DNA of 64,000 bases, from contig BLAL01000286.1 in NCBI GenBank assembly GCA_015698045.1, positions 1-64,000 of the forward strand, written 5' to 3'. Shown in pieces: positions 1 to 11,039 of the stretch. Origin of the DNA: Rhizophagus clarus (taxonomy: Eukaryota > Glomeromycota > Glomeromycetes > Glomerales > Glomeraceae). The notes below the pieces were generated by a model, which was not told where the DNA came from, searched no databases, and was given only the letters and a program-made list of their open reading frames with translations. The position numbers and the translations under genes are program-made. The first letter of the stretch is position 1; every line of letters begins with the position of its first letter.

Positions 1-1790
1 AATTTCATATTTTGAATCATTACAGAAGTTAAATTTCGTAATCTAATAGGATAATGCGGAAATATTCAGGGGCCAAGATTTCAATATATCAACTATATTA
101 TGTGCAGTTATACGGTTATCGTGTTGTCATGTTCAAAAATTCCTATTTTTGATTTAGAAAAACGGAGAGATCAAACTTAATTTCATATTTTGAATCATTA
201 CAGAAGTTAATTTCGTAATCTAATAGGATATATGGAAAATATTCAGGGGCCAAGATTTCAATATATCAACTATATTATGTGCAGTTATACAGTTATCTAA
301 TCATATCGTGTTGTCATGTTCAAAAATTCCTATTTTTGATTTAGAAAAACGGAGAGATCAAACTTAATTTCATATTTTGGATCATTACAGAAGTTAATTT
401 TGTAATCTAATAGGATATATGCGGAAAATATTCAGGGGCCAAGATTTCAATATTGAATCAACTATGTTATGTGCGTTATACGGTTATCTAATCATATCGT
501 GTCTTCATATTCAAAATTCCTATTTTTGACTTTAAAAAACGGAGAGATCAAACTTAATTTCATATTTTGAATCATTACAGAAGTTAATTTCGTAATCTAA
601 TAGGATAAATGCGGAAAATATTCAGGGGCCAAGATTCAATATATCAACTATATTATGTGCAGTTATACGGTTATCGTGTTGTCATGTTCAAAAATTCCTA
701 TTTTTGATTTAGAAAAACGGAGAGATCAAACTTAATTTCATATTTTGAATCATTACAGAAGTTAATTTCGTAATCTAATAGGATATATGCGGAAAATATT
801 CAGGGGCCAAGATTTCAATATATCAACTATATTATGTGCAGTTATACGGTTATCTAATCATATCGTGTTGTCATGTTCAAAAATTCCTATTTTTGATTTA
901 GAAAAACAGAGAGATCAAACTTAATTTCATATTTTGGATCATTACAGAAGTTAATTTCGTAATCTAATAGGATATATGCGGAAAATATTCAGGGGCCAAG
1001 ATTTCAATATATCAACTATATTATGTGCAGTTATACGGTTATCTAATCATATCGTGTTGTCATGTTCAAAATTCCTATTTTTGATTTAGAAAAACAGAGA
1101 GATCAAACTTAATTTCATATTTTGGATCATTACAGAAGTTAATTTCGTAATCTAATAGGATATATGCGGAAAATATTCAGGGGCCAAGATTTCAATATTG
1201 AATCAACTATGTTATGTGCGGTTATATGGTTAATCTAATCATATCGTGTTTCATGTTCAAAAATTCCTATTTTTGATTTAGAAAAACGGAGAGATCAAAC
1301 TTAATTTCATATTTTGGATCATTACAGAAGTTAATTTCGTAATCTAATAGGATATATGCGGAAAATATTCAGGGGCCAAGATTTCAATATTGAATCAACT
1401 ATGTTATGTGCGGTTATACGGTTAATCTAATCATATCGTGTTTCATGTTCAAAAATTCCTATTTTTGATTTAGAAAAACGGAGAGATCAAACTTAATTTC
1501 ATATTTCGGATTATTACAGAAGTTAATTTCGTAATCTAATAGGATATATGCGAAAAATATTCAGGGTCCAAGATTTCAATATTGAATCAACTATATTATA
1601 TGCAGTTATACGGTTATCTAATCATATCGTGTCTTCATGTTCAAAAATTCCTATTTTTGATTTATAAAAACGGAGAGATCAAACTTAATTTCATATTGCA
1701 TATTAAAGAAGCTAATTTCGTAATCTAAACAGATGACTGTAGGATATATGCGGAAAATATTCAGGGACCAAGATTCCATCAATTTTTGTT
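1..1790. repeat. Satellite-like tandem array, about 188-bp unit, 9.5 copies
   Basis: Unit starts (AATTTCATATT) fall at 1, 179, 366, 556, 734, 923, 1111, 1303, 1495 and 1687, giving periods of 178-192 bp. The period varies mainly by loss or gain of CTAATCATAT. Copies are highly alike, and the last decays after about 1740. The array starts before the window. No long ORF runs through it. Each unit holds the sequence CAGGGGCCAAGATTTCAATAT, shown here only as a landmark within 21 bases at its 5' part. Confidence 0.95.
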
Positions 1791-3203
1791 TGACATTGAA
1801 TTAACTACATTTTTATTTTATTTATATTAGTTTATTATGCGATAGAAAACATAAAAATGAAAATACAATAAACAATAAAATTGCTATGTATTTTTAAATC
1901 AGTGTTAAGCTCTCCTCGCTGTATATAACAAGAATAAGTGATGATAGTGGATCATGGTCATTTGGTCATATCGTATCTTCATATTCAAAATAGATTCTAT
2001 TTTGATTAAAAAGCGGAGCAATCAACTTGATTATGTCATCATTGTTGGTAACAGGGTTCAGATAACATTAACTGAAATATCCGAATCTGTGCAGATTACA
2101 ATATTAACTGAATACGTGAATATCCAGTCCTCTAAATTAAATATCGCTATAACATAAATAATTTAATTTATATTAATTAGTCTTTAACATTAGCGTATCA
2201 TATTAAACGATCCTTTTTTTCGTTTGTAAGAAATGATTTAGTGCAACAATTCGCAGAGGATGGATATATATGTAACTACAGGGGAAAGTCCCCTGCTAAT
2301 CATTATTCTGCTAATGAAAATTGAAAATCATGTAAATTTTTATAATTAAAAGAAATCAACAAAATTTCTCTTTACTAGTAATTGCATGTGATAGAGTAGT
2401 TAGCATAACACCAGGTTTCAGGTTCGATTACTATGCTACCTTATAGCAATTATTCTCGTAGAGTTTATCGGGTGAAAATTTCCCCATATCCTATCAGGCA
2501 GGCGAAAATTTCCCAGTTAAACCTTTACAAATACTTTTTTTTATTATTATTTATTAGTAAGATAATATATTTAAACATGATATGTACAAGATAAATGTAA
2601 AATATTATTTATTAAATTTATAAATGGTTTTCAAAAAAGTAAACCTTTTACTTAAAAATGAAATTATTCATTAATTATAAAATGAAATTTATTAAAAAAT
2701 TATTTAATATCTAAAAAATTACTGACTTGATTGTGTTAAAGTGCTCATCCATATGACGATGATGAGGGTGATGGCCGCGGTGTAGACGACGATGATTGTG
2801 CTAAATATAAATAAAGCTTTAATTTAAGTTTATGTATCTCTTCTTCCTGGCTTGAAATTTGCTCTAAAAAATATCGATCCACTTTAATAGATATGCGTTC
2901 TCCCGCTCAGTTTTGTTGTTTAATTTGGCAATTATTTGTTCTCCAGCTGTCTCAACAGCTTTTGAAATTCTTGGTACATTATCTGGAGATCAGAAATTTT
3001 GATTTCTTTTTGTTGAAATTTCTTCTTTTGTCATTTTTTTTTCTCTACGTCAGGCCGTTTTCCTAGAATATTAAATAAAGAAAAAATATTTTTTTTTTTT
3101 ATCAAAAAAATAGATGCAATTTTTAATTTATTATGGAGGTTCAATAATTTTGGAAATCTATTGTCAAAATTAGTTTAATACAAGCGTAAAATTATTTTAA
3201 TCT
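1791..3203. other. Intergenic, mostly unannotated; weak tRNA-like boxes
   Basis: I see no convincing gene. At 2389-2404 and 2421-2431 there are sequences resembling polymerase III A and B boxes (GATAGAGTAGTTAGC and GGTTCGATTAC) 30 nt apart, but no cloverleaf can be drawn, so a degraded tRNA-derived SINE is possible. At 2753-2813 a short frame reads an Asp-rich stretch (HPYDDDEGDGRG..DDDDC) bounded by stops, perhaps a decayed exon. The 67-codon frame at 1954-2157 has no coding look. Confidence 0.4.
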
Positions 3204-4125
3204 TATCCAATAAACTTCGCAAACCGTGATTTTTTTATTAATTAATTATCATAAGAACGGCAATGCCATCCTTTAAAAAAATTTCTCGTGATTTGAACTT
3301 TGTGACCGTGACTTTTTTTTTATTAATTAATTATCATAAGAACGGCATTCGAATGCCATCCTTTAAAAAAATTTCTCGTGATTTGAACTTTGTGACCGTG
3401 ACTTTTTTTTTTATTAATTAATTATCATAAGAACGGCATTCGAATGCCATCCTTTAAAAAAATTTCTCGTGATTTGAACTTTGTGACCGTGACTTTTTTT
3501 TTTTATTAATTAATTATCATAAGAAAGGCATTCGAATGCCATTCTTTAAAAAAATTTCTCGTGATTTGAACTTTGTGACCGTGACTTTTTTTTTATTAAT
3601 TAATTATCATAAGAAAGGCATTCGAATGCCATTCTTTAAAAAAATTTCTCGTGATTTGAACTTTGTGACCGTGACTTTTTTTTTTATTAATTAATTATCA
3701 TAAGAAAGGCATTCGAATGCCATTCTTTAAAAAAATTTCTCGTGATTTGAAACTTTGTGACTGTGACTTTTTTTTTATTAATTAATTATCATAAGAAAGG
3801 CATTCGAATGCCATCCTTTAAAAAAATTTCTCGTGATTTGAACTTTGTGACCGTGACTTTTTTTTTTATTAATTAATTATCATAAGAACGGCATTCGAAT
3901 GCCATCCTTTAAAAAATTTCTCGTGATTTGAACTTTGTGACCGTGACTTTTTTTTTATTAATTAATTATCATAAGAAAGGCATTCGAATGCCATCCTTTA
4001 AAAAAATTTCTCGTGATTTGAACTTTGTGACTGTGACTTTTTTTTTATTAATTAATTATCATAAGAAAGGCATTCGAATGCCATTCTTTAAAAAATTTCT
4101 CGTGATTCCTATCCAATAAACTTCG
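3204..4125. repeat. Tandem array, about 90-bp unit with internal palindrome, 10 copies
   Basis: The motif ATTAATTAATTATCAT recurs at 3237, 3322, 3413, 3505, 3595, 3686, 3777, 3868, 3957 and 4047. Nearly every unit contains the perfect palindrome GGCATTCGAATGCC; the first unit has lost half of it. The array is bracketed by an exact 16-bp direct repeat TATCCAATAAACTTCG at 3204-3219 and 4110-4125. An apparent 63-codon frame at 3928-4119 is a product of the repeat. Confidence 0.95.
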
Positions 4126-4210
4126 TAGTAAATAACAATTGTTCTGGTTAGAATGATATATGTATTATTATTTTTTTGATTCTTATTTAGCAAGAAAAAT
4201 TTAAATTTTT

Positions 4211-5045
4211 TTGTGTAAACTGAATTAACCAATTACAATTTTGATATTTGTATTATTACTACATCAGAATCATTTCAACTTTATAATGAATTTCCCATTG
4301 TTATATTTGTGATTCTAGAGGCGTCTTAGTCTTAAAAATTTAAATATATTTTAAGTGTGTCAAATGATTAATTATGTGCTGTGCCTGCGTAAAAAAATTT
4401 TTCAGTTATTTTACATCATTTAAAAATATCTTATTATTTTAATTACATGCGTAATGCTATGTGCCGAATAACAATGAAGATCTGCAATCAATTAGATGGA
4501 CAACAAAAACCTGATCGCCATTATAGTGTACATTTTTAAATTTAGGATTACATGACTTGGGCTAATTCCTCGATGAAAGCACATATTATTTAATTAAATT
4601 TTTTTATTATTGATTGTGTAAACTGAATTAACCAATTACAATTTTGATATTTATATTATTACTACATCAGAATCATTTCAACTTTATAATGAATTTCCCA
4701 TTGTTATATTTGTGATTCTAGAGGCGTCTTAGTCTTAAAAATTTTAAGTGTGTCAAATAATTAATTATGTGCTGTGCCTGCGTAAAAAAATTTTTCAGTT
4801 TATTTACGACATTTAAAAATATCTAATTACATGCGTAATATTTAAAAAAATGTGCATTATAATGCCGATCAGATTTTTGTTGTCTAACAATCGACATCTA
4901 ATTGATTGCAGATCTTCAAATATTATAATGTGTCGGCCTTCCACGTCACTTAAAAAATATCATTATTTTAATTACTCGCGTAATTATAGCACTAAGATTA
5001 CATGATTTTGACTAATTCCTCGATGAAAGCACATATTATTTAATC
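4211..5045. repeat. Direct segmental duplication (about 390 bp) with internal inversion
   Basis: TTGTGTAAACTGAATTAACC and the following about 150 bp occur at 4211 and again at 4614. The ends (CTCGATGAAAGCACATATT) recur at 4569-4587 and around 5020-5038. Between them, the segment near 4474-4540 (AGATCTGCAATCAATTAGAT) is present in inverted orientation at about 4847-4925. The duplicated block lies directly upstream of the gene at 5177 and may contain its promoter. Confidence 0.85.
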
Positions 5046-5176
5046 GAATGGTGTTTATCATATAGTACAATTAAAAAAATATATATATAAAAAGAGATAA
5101 AATTCCTTTTCAAAAAAATCAGAAAAATCATCATAATAAACAATCAAGAAATTTGTCTGGTTTCGTAAATTTTAAA

Positions 5177-7011
5177 ATGTCCCAACCTTCGCCATCATTT
5201 CATCCTGAAGATAAATCCAATTCAGAACTTCCATTAGAAAATTCTCCGTCCTTAGAAAATGATGAACAAATTGCGACGGCAGGTCCGTCAGATGAACAAA
5301 TTGTGACGGCAGGTCCGTCAGATGAACAAATTGTGACGGCAGGTCTGTCAGATGAACAAATTGTGATGGCAGGTTCGTCAGGCGAACAAATTGTGATGGC
5401 AGGTCTGTCAGATGAACAAATTGTGACGGCAGGTCCGTTAGATGAACAAATTGTGACAGCAGGTTCGTCAGACGAACAAATTGTGATGGCAGGTTCGTCG
5501 AGGAAAAGGAAGGACGAAAAGCCTATTGAAAGTAAAGAAGCAAAAAAAGTCAAATTAATCTCGGTAGGAAACTTGAAAGAAAAAGGTAAAATATATATAT
5601 TATTATATACATATACTATTCTAATAGCTGTAGAATCATACATTATGTAAAAAATCTGACTTTTTTTATGAGAATCTGTTATTAATTATCGCATTACAAA
5701 TTTATTTTTATTCAAGACACAATCGAAATTCTTTCGGAAGATCATTACGAAGTCCAGCAATTTCTAGAAAATATTCCCGCAAATACTTTGAAAGACGGGT
5801 TGGTTGCTCTAAAGAGCATGAGTGGCAGCAATTGTAAAAAAATAATTTTGAATATAGATGAACAAAAATTGACTGCAGTACTTCCGTCGGGTTCACTAGA
5901 TATAAAACCAACATTTTACATGGCTGATCAACGTTTTATAGAAACGGAAGAGAGCAGGTTTCTAGATAATCCCTATATACTTCGGCGATTACCTGCTGAA
6001 GACAATAGCAATAATAATACAACAATAGGGATCAATCTTTTATATAAAGAAAAGGCAGCTAATGATGAAAATCTTAAGGAAGATATATTAGCTGTTGCAT
6101 GGCTAATATATCATTTAAAAACAGTCCAAGATCGTCTGCCAATAAACCCCCCGATGATGCAACCTAATTACGATAACAAAAAATATATACAGAATCTACA
6201 GGAATATTATGATAATTATTTGGAAAAGGGAATGGAGTTTGATGGCTCCAAAATAAAAGGTGCTATTTCCCTAACTAAAAACATTGATGACGATCATAAT
6301 TCAAGAATTAATTTTCTGGATAAAATAGACGATGGTAATATGTCTTTATTAATAGAGGATATGCTTACAATATTAGATGAAATAAAATCAGAAGATGAAA
6401 CTTTTGAATTATCAAGAAGAAGAAACGTTAGGAGATACTCGTATTTTCACGAGTTATATAAGAAAACATTAGAAGCAGTCGCTTCCGAGCCAAAATCATT
6501 TGGCGAAACGAATGCTTCAAAAGCTAAAGATATATTAGAAAACTTTCTTAAGAAAGCTGAAGAAAAACTGACACAAAGACAATGGAGAAGCTACAGAACT
6601 TCAGCTGAGAGAATGAACAAGTTGTGGAATATATGCAATAAAAGTTTTGTAATATTTGATCTTGTAACCGGTCTCACGCCCAATTTATTTGAATGATTAC
6701 CGAGTAGGAAAAGTGCAGAATGATGGTTTATAATAATCGAAAAAGGAATCTATTATACCCAGCAGGAGTATAGAGGTATTCAAAAGCAACAGCAGGAGGA
6801 GAAGGAAGTTACTGATAATGACGGTGGCAATAGTAGTAATAATAGTGGAAATGAAGGACAGGGAAGTGGAAAGGGAAGGGGAAGCGGAGGACGGGGAAGT
6901 GGAAGGGGACGGGGAAGAGGAAAAGGAAGAGGAAGAGGAAGAGGAAGGGGAAGAGGAAGAGGAAGAGGGAATAAAGCTGGTAACAGTAAAGGAAAGGAAA
7001 AAGCAGTCTAA
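5177..7011 (+). CDS. Spliced gene, unknown function: 10-residue repeats, NLS-like segment, Gly-Arg-rich tail
   Basis: I model three exons: 5177-5585, 5717-6663 and 6763-7011 (534 residues). Intron 1 (GGTAAAA..TTCAAG) joins phases exactly (G+AC). Intron 2 starts at GTAACC 6664 or GTAATA 6649; both are in frame with acceptor TATACCCAG ending 6762, and it removes stops at 6694 and 6721. The first ATG is at 5177. Residues 29-108 are eight copies of a decapeptide like DEQIVTAGPS. A basic stretch RKRKDEKP..KEAKKVK follows, which could be a nuclear signal. The middle is acidic and helical with no family I recognise. The last 80 residues are QQQEEKE, then Gly/Ser, then (GR)n, ending KGKEKAV. GR tails commonly bind RNA. 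Exon 3 is easily missed because its frame is closed upstream. Function is unknown. Confidence 0.72.
5261..5500 (+). repeat. In-frame 30-bp coding minisatellite, 8 copies
   Basis: GATGAACAAATTGTGACGGC repeats every 30 bp, giving eight decapeptides in frame in the gene at 5177. Variation is mostly T/M and P/L/S at three sites, so the repeats have stayed in frame and are likely translated. The antisense frame 5200-5643 is a shadow of this repeat. Confidence 0.9.
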
Positions 7012-7616
7012 AGAGATAAATATCTTTTTCATTATTATAATTAATCCAGAACGTGTTATTTTTTTTTTATTTTCTTAGTCGGCATCTTTTAGTTCTATAA
7101 AATAATAATACAATAATAATAAATCGAAAAATTTATTAAATTTTCATCGAAAAAATATATAAATAATTCATATTTACCACCTCATTCCTCTTAAGAGACT
7201 ATATGTTAATTCTCAAAATGTATGCAGAACTTTTAATAATAAATATAAGATCTATAAAGTATTATATTATAAACACTTAAAACATTTATAGCAAAGTTTA
7301 AAGATACTAAAGGATTCTATAATTTAATAGATTCCTTAAGAAACTTTAAACATTTTATCTTTAAGGAATTTTTATAAATTGAATTAGGTATTAACTATAT
7401 AAGAACTTTATTTTAAACATTATTTAATCTTAATCAAATTTAAAGTCAATCTCATGGGATTTATAAAAATCAATCTGTACCGAACATTGATATTTCCGCA
7501 TTGCATATAATAAAAGATTTTCTTTTTTTACTATGCTACGCTGCATAATGTTGTAACGAATAAAATATTGATCTACAATAAAGTAATCCATTTATTGCTT
7601 GTCAGATACCACACAG
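7012..7616. other. Intergenic, 3' flank of the GR-tail gene
   Basis: AT-rich sequence with no convincing ORF. Around 7290-7370 there is an imperfect inverted pair (AGTTTAAAGATACTAAAGGA and TTTAAGGAATT type), possibly a small hairpin. Confidence 0.4.
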
Positions 7617-8008
7617 CAGGGCCGATGATATTTTGTGTTTCGCAGAATATCACATAAATCACAAAATTTTGTGATAAACAAAAATTTCAAAATATCACAA
7701 CATAATTTCACAAAATTTATTTATTTATATATACGAGCGCATAATTCCACACAATTGCCATGTAATTTCTATATAATTTTCATGTGGCTTCCATAATTAG
7801 CATAGTTTGTGTAATCTAGAAAATTTTTTAAGGAAGTTCGAATTGTAAAAATTATGAGAAATTATCGCAGAAATGGCACAAAATTTTATTTAAAACGCCA
7901 CAAAATTACACAAAATTACCAAAAATAGGAAAACACAACATAACACAAAATTTATTTTTATCACACACAAATTTTACCTTTTAGTGCCGCAGAAAATCAT
8001 CGGCCCTG
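7617..8008. mobile_element. hAT-type MITE (392 bp) with perfect 8-bp target duplication
   Basis: Terminal inverted repeats are CAGGGCCGATGAT at both ends (13 bp exact, then looser). The element is flanked by an exact 8-bp duplication CCACACAG at 7609-7616 and 8009-8016. An 8-bp duplication and a CAGGG terminus are hallmarks of hAT elements. The interior is rich in CACAAAATTT-type subterminal repeats on both strands and has no ORF. It is therefore non-autonomous. Confidence 0.92.
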
Positions 8009-8282
8009 CCACACAGGTGCCGCAGATGAATCACGCGTCGCACAATTCAAAATTATTTATATGGGGTAATCTAGATATGACTTTTTTTATTCGAGATTAG
8101 ATTTTTTTTATATACACATGTAAGTACATTTTTTCCACACTTTTTACCACAGTATACTCACGTAAGAATATTTTTTATTAATAATTTGAAATCTTTTGTT
8201 TCTTTTCCATTTAATATACTAATGAGAAATAATTTTTTTTATGAATATTCTCAAATAATAAATCATTCAAATAAAATCTCAA
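8009..8282. other. 5' flank of the SNF2 gene
   Basis: Upstream region with several T-rich runs and no clear TATA box at a fixed distance. The start codon context is CAAATGTCT. No regulatory site can be supported. Confidence 0.35.
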
Positions 8283-10364
8283 ATGTCTACCGATAATAAT
8301 AATACAGGACTACCAAAATTTAGAATTAAAAGAGTTAACAATGAAAATAATAATAATTCTAATAATAACACATCAAATACTCTTAAAAAATTTTATAAAA
8401 ATAACAAAAGCAGTTCAGTTGTTGGACTACCAAAATTACAAGTTATTCCCAAAGACTTTGAAATTGCAAAAAAAGTGAATTCGGCACCACAATCAGAAAC
8501 TGAATTTCTAGTAAATCTCCTAGAAGCACCACAACCAGAAACATTAATTACGAAATTACTTCCGTATCAGAAGCAAGGCCTTGGTTGGATGTTATCAAAT
8601 GAACACCCTAAAGAGCCAACTATTGATGAGGAAGTTCAATTCTGGATTCAAAAGGAGGATCAAACGAAAAAAATACTCTACTTTAATACATTAGCAAGGT
8701 TTGCAACAATAACACGCCCTAATCTTGCCAGAGGTGGAATACTCGCTGATGATATGGGTCTTGGTAAGACGATACAAATGATTGCTTTGATAGCTTCCAA
8801 ACCTGCAATCAATTTAGATTCCACATATTCTAAAACTACTCTGATTGTTGCTCCTTTAAGTGTGCTTGAAAATTGGATTGACCAAATCAACAAGCATGTT
8901 AAGAAAGGGTCTCTTTCTTATTATGTTTTTCATGGCGTTGATCGAATTAATGATCCAGAATTTCTTAAAACTTACGATATAATAATTACTACATATGCTA
9001 TTCTTGCACAATCAAATATAGAAGAAAGGAGTGGATTATTTGCCATTAAATGGCTTCGAGTTATCTTAGATGAAGGACATATTATTCGTACACAATCAAC
9101 AAAACAAAGTATTGCCGTATGTAATTTGGATGCTGAGAGAAGATGGATTCTTACAGGAACCCCAATTATGAACGAATTAAATGATATATATTCTTTAATT
9201 AAATTCTTAAAATTCACTCCTTTTGATAGTCTAGAAATATGGAATAGCATATTTAACAACAAAACAATAAAGTTTAAAGATGGTAACAATCTTAGAAGCT
9301 TAATAAAAGCCGTTTGTCTTCGTAGAACAAAGGATATGAAATTCAATGGACGTCCTATAGTATGTCTTCCTCCTATTAATTTCTATACTCATAAAATTAA
9401 GTTTAAGACGGATGAGAAAAAGATTTATGATAACATGGAAAGTAATATAAAAGAACAATTTAGGAGTTGGAAAGAATCAAGAAATGGCGATTTAAAATAT
9501 AATTATGTAACGTTTCTGGAAATGCTCCTGAGATTACGACAGATTTGCAATCACACAGAGCTTTGTAAGAGACAAATAAATGATGCTGATAGCAATATGA
9601 ATGATGAAAGATTGGCTGCCCTGAAAATATCTGTTAGTAATAATAAAAGTTGCTATATGTGCTCTAAACCATTAACAACTCCTACAATTACTCCTTGTAA
9701 ACATATATTTGACAAAGATTGCATCAAAATTAGTTTTGGAGATGAACCATTTTCTTGTCCGATATGCCAAAATTCAGTTAATATGAATCAATTAATTGAA
9801 TTAACAACAATTCAAATAGAAGAAGAAATTAGAAATTTAGATGATTTTAAAATAAGTTCCAAAATTGAAGCTTTATTGAAATTTTTAAATCAAAATAACG
9901 ATAAATCAGTAGTCTTCAGCCAATGGACATCTTTTCTTGATTTGATTGAAATTGCATTTAAAGATGCAAATGTCAAATTTGTTCGATTTGATGGCAAAAT
10001 GTCACGTAATCAGCGAGAAGAGACTGTAAATAATTTCAACAATGATCCGGAAATAAAGGTTCTTCTAATTAGTTTAAAATGCGGATCTTTGGGATTGAAT
10101 CTTACTGTTGCTAATCAATGTTTTCTTATGGATCCTTGGTGGAATCCAAGTATTGAGGATCAAGCTATAGATCGAATTTATAGAATTGGTCAAACTCGGC
10201 CAGTTTCTGTCTTTAGATTTTTTATTGAGAATACAATTGAAGATCGCGTGTTTGAACTTCAAAAGAAAAAACGTGGCTTGATATTCCAAGCTTTTGATGA
10301 GCAGCGATCTGAGAATCTGAATATTGTTGATGAAGCCCTGCAAATTTTATTAGGCAGTAGTTAA
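8283..10364 (+). CDS. SNF2-family ATPase with embedded RING finger (Rad5/Rad16/HLTF-like)
   Basis: A single uninterrupted 693-residue frame. It has an Asn-rich N-terminus and an SNF2_N domain from about residue 85 (LLPYQKQGLGWML). Walker A is DDMGLGKT (Lys162), the Walker B/DEGH box is residues 263-266 and motif III is TGTP at 291-294. A RING finger (457-495) follows, then helicase C with SLGLNLT, WWNPSIEDQAIDR and Arg631/Arg634 of motif VI. A RING placed between the two helicase lobes is typical of Rad5/Rad16/HLTF proteins, which are DNA-dependent ATPases and ubiquitin ligases in damage tolerance or nucleotide excision repair. It is compact and lacks an N-terminal HIRAN domain, so it is not a standard Rad5. 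The fifth RING zinc ligand is Asp477 instead of Cys (CKHIFDKDC). Lack of introns is notable. The ORF is intact and probably functional. Confidence 0.93.
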   Translation: MSTDNNNTGLPKFRIKRVNNENNNNSNNNTSNTLKKFYKNNKSSSVVGLPKLQVIPKDFEIAKKVNSAPQSETEFLVNLLEAPQPETLITKLLPYQKQGLGWMLSNEHPKEPTIDEEVQFWIQKEDQTKKILYFNTLARFATITRPNLARGGILADDMGLGKTIQMIALIASKPAINLDSTYSKTTLIVAPLSVLENWIDQINKHVKKGSLSYYVFHGVDRINDPEFLKTYDIIITTYAILAQSNIEERSGLFAIKWLRVILDEGHIIRTQSTKQSIAVCNLDAERRWILTGTPIMNELNDIYSLIKFLKFTPFDSLEIWNSIFNNKTIKFKDGNNLRSLIKAVCLRRTKDMKFNGRPIVCLPPINFYTHKIKFKTDEKKIYDNMESNIKEQFRSWKESRNGDLKYNYVTFLEMLLRLRQICNHTELCKRQINDADSNMNDERLAALKISVSNNKSCYMCSKPLTTPTITPCKHIFDKDCIKISFGDEPFSCPICQNSVNMNQLIELTTIQIEEEIRNLDDFKISSKIEALLKFLNQNNDKSVVFSQWTSFLDLIEIAFKDANVKFVRFDGKMSRNQREETVNNFNNDPEIKVLLISLKCGSLGLNLTVANQCFLMDPWWNPSIEDQAIDRIYRIGQTRPVSVFRFFIENTIEDRVFELQKKKRGLIFQAFDEQRSENLNIVDEALQILLGSS

Positions 10365-11039
10365 AGAATATTTTTAGTGTATATGCACATAATTATTGCA
10401 GTTTTCATAAATCTGTGTAATTAAAGTCACATGATGATCACTTCAAAATTACGCGTTTTTTTTTTTTTCAAAGTAACGTCTAAAACCAAGTCGCGATTTT
10501 GCTTGTCCGTAAGAATATATTGCTTTAAAAAGTCTTTAGTGTGAGTTTTGAGTTATGAGAGTAGGAATGAAAGAAGAATGACGTAGGCGAGATTTTTCAA
10601 AGTTAAAACAAACAAGAATACGAAACTCAGGAAGGACTTAGGTGTCGTATCAGGGAGGCTTTTTTAATTTAACAATGAAAGTACATAGTTGAGTGTCCTC
10701 AATTTTAAAAAGTATATCTAACTATAACAACGAAGCTGCCGGTATATATTTTGTTTGAATAAGTAAGTGAAAAAAGAAAATTTTCCAATTGAAAACCAAA
10801 GAATATACAAAAGTCCGTCTATTTCTTTTTTTCAATAAAAAACGGTTTTTACTTGTCAAGATATGTAATATTAAGCAATTATTAGATCATTATATTACAA
10901 TTGTGCAATATTTACCAAATAACTAATTACAAGAACTATTGAACTAATCGAAGAGAATTTACCAATTCGCGTTTTTTTAGAATCGTTATTTGATCAATAT
11001 CAAGATGATTTTGGCTTGATTATTTGTAATTTTGACAAT
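10365..11039. other. 3' flank of the SNF2 gene, no gene seen
   Basis: AT-rich, with no ORF of coding character. It contains homopolymer T runs near 10457-10470 and 10825. Confidence 0.4.

Noticed and set aside
3204-4125. CRISPR array
   Set aside because: Units of 90 bp are continuous tandem copies without unique spacers, and the DNA is eukaryotic.
6697-7032. Minus-strand Ser/Pro-rich frame and plus-strand Glu-rich frame over the GR exon
   Set aside because: Both are other-frame translations of the purine-rich GR-coding exon; the third frame joins the upstream gene in phase.
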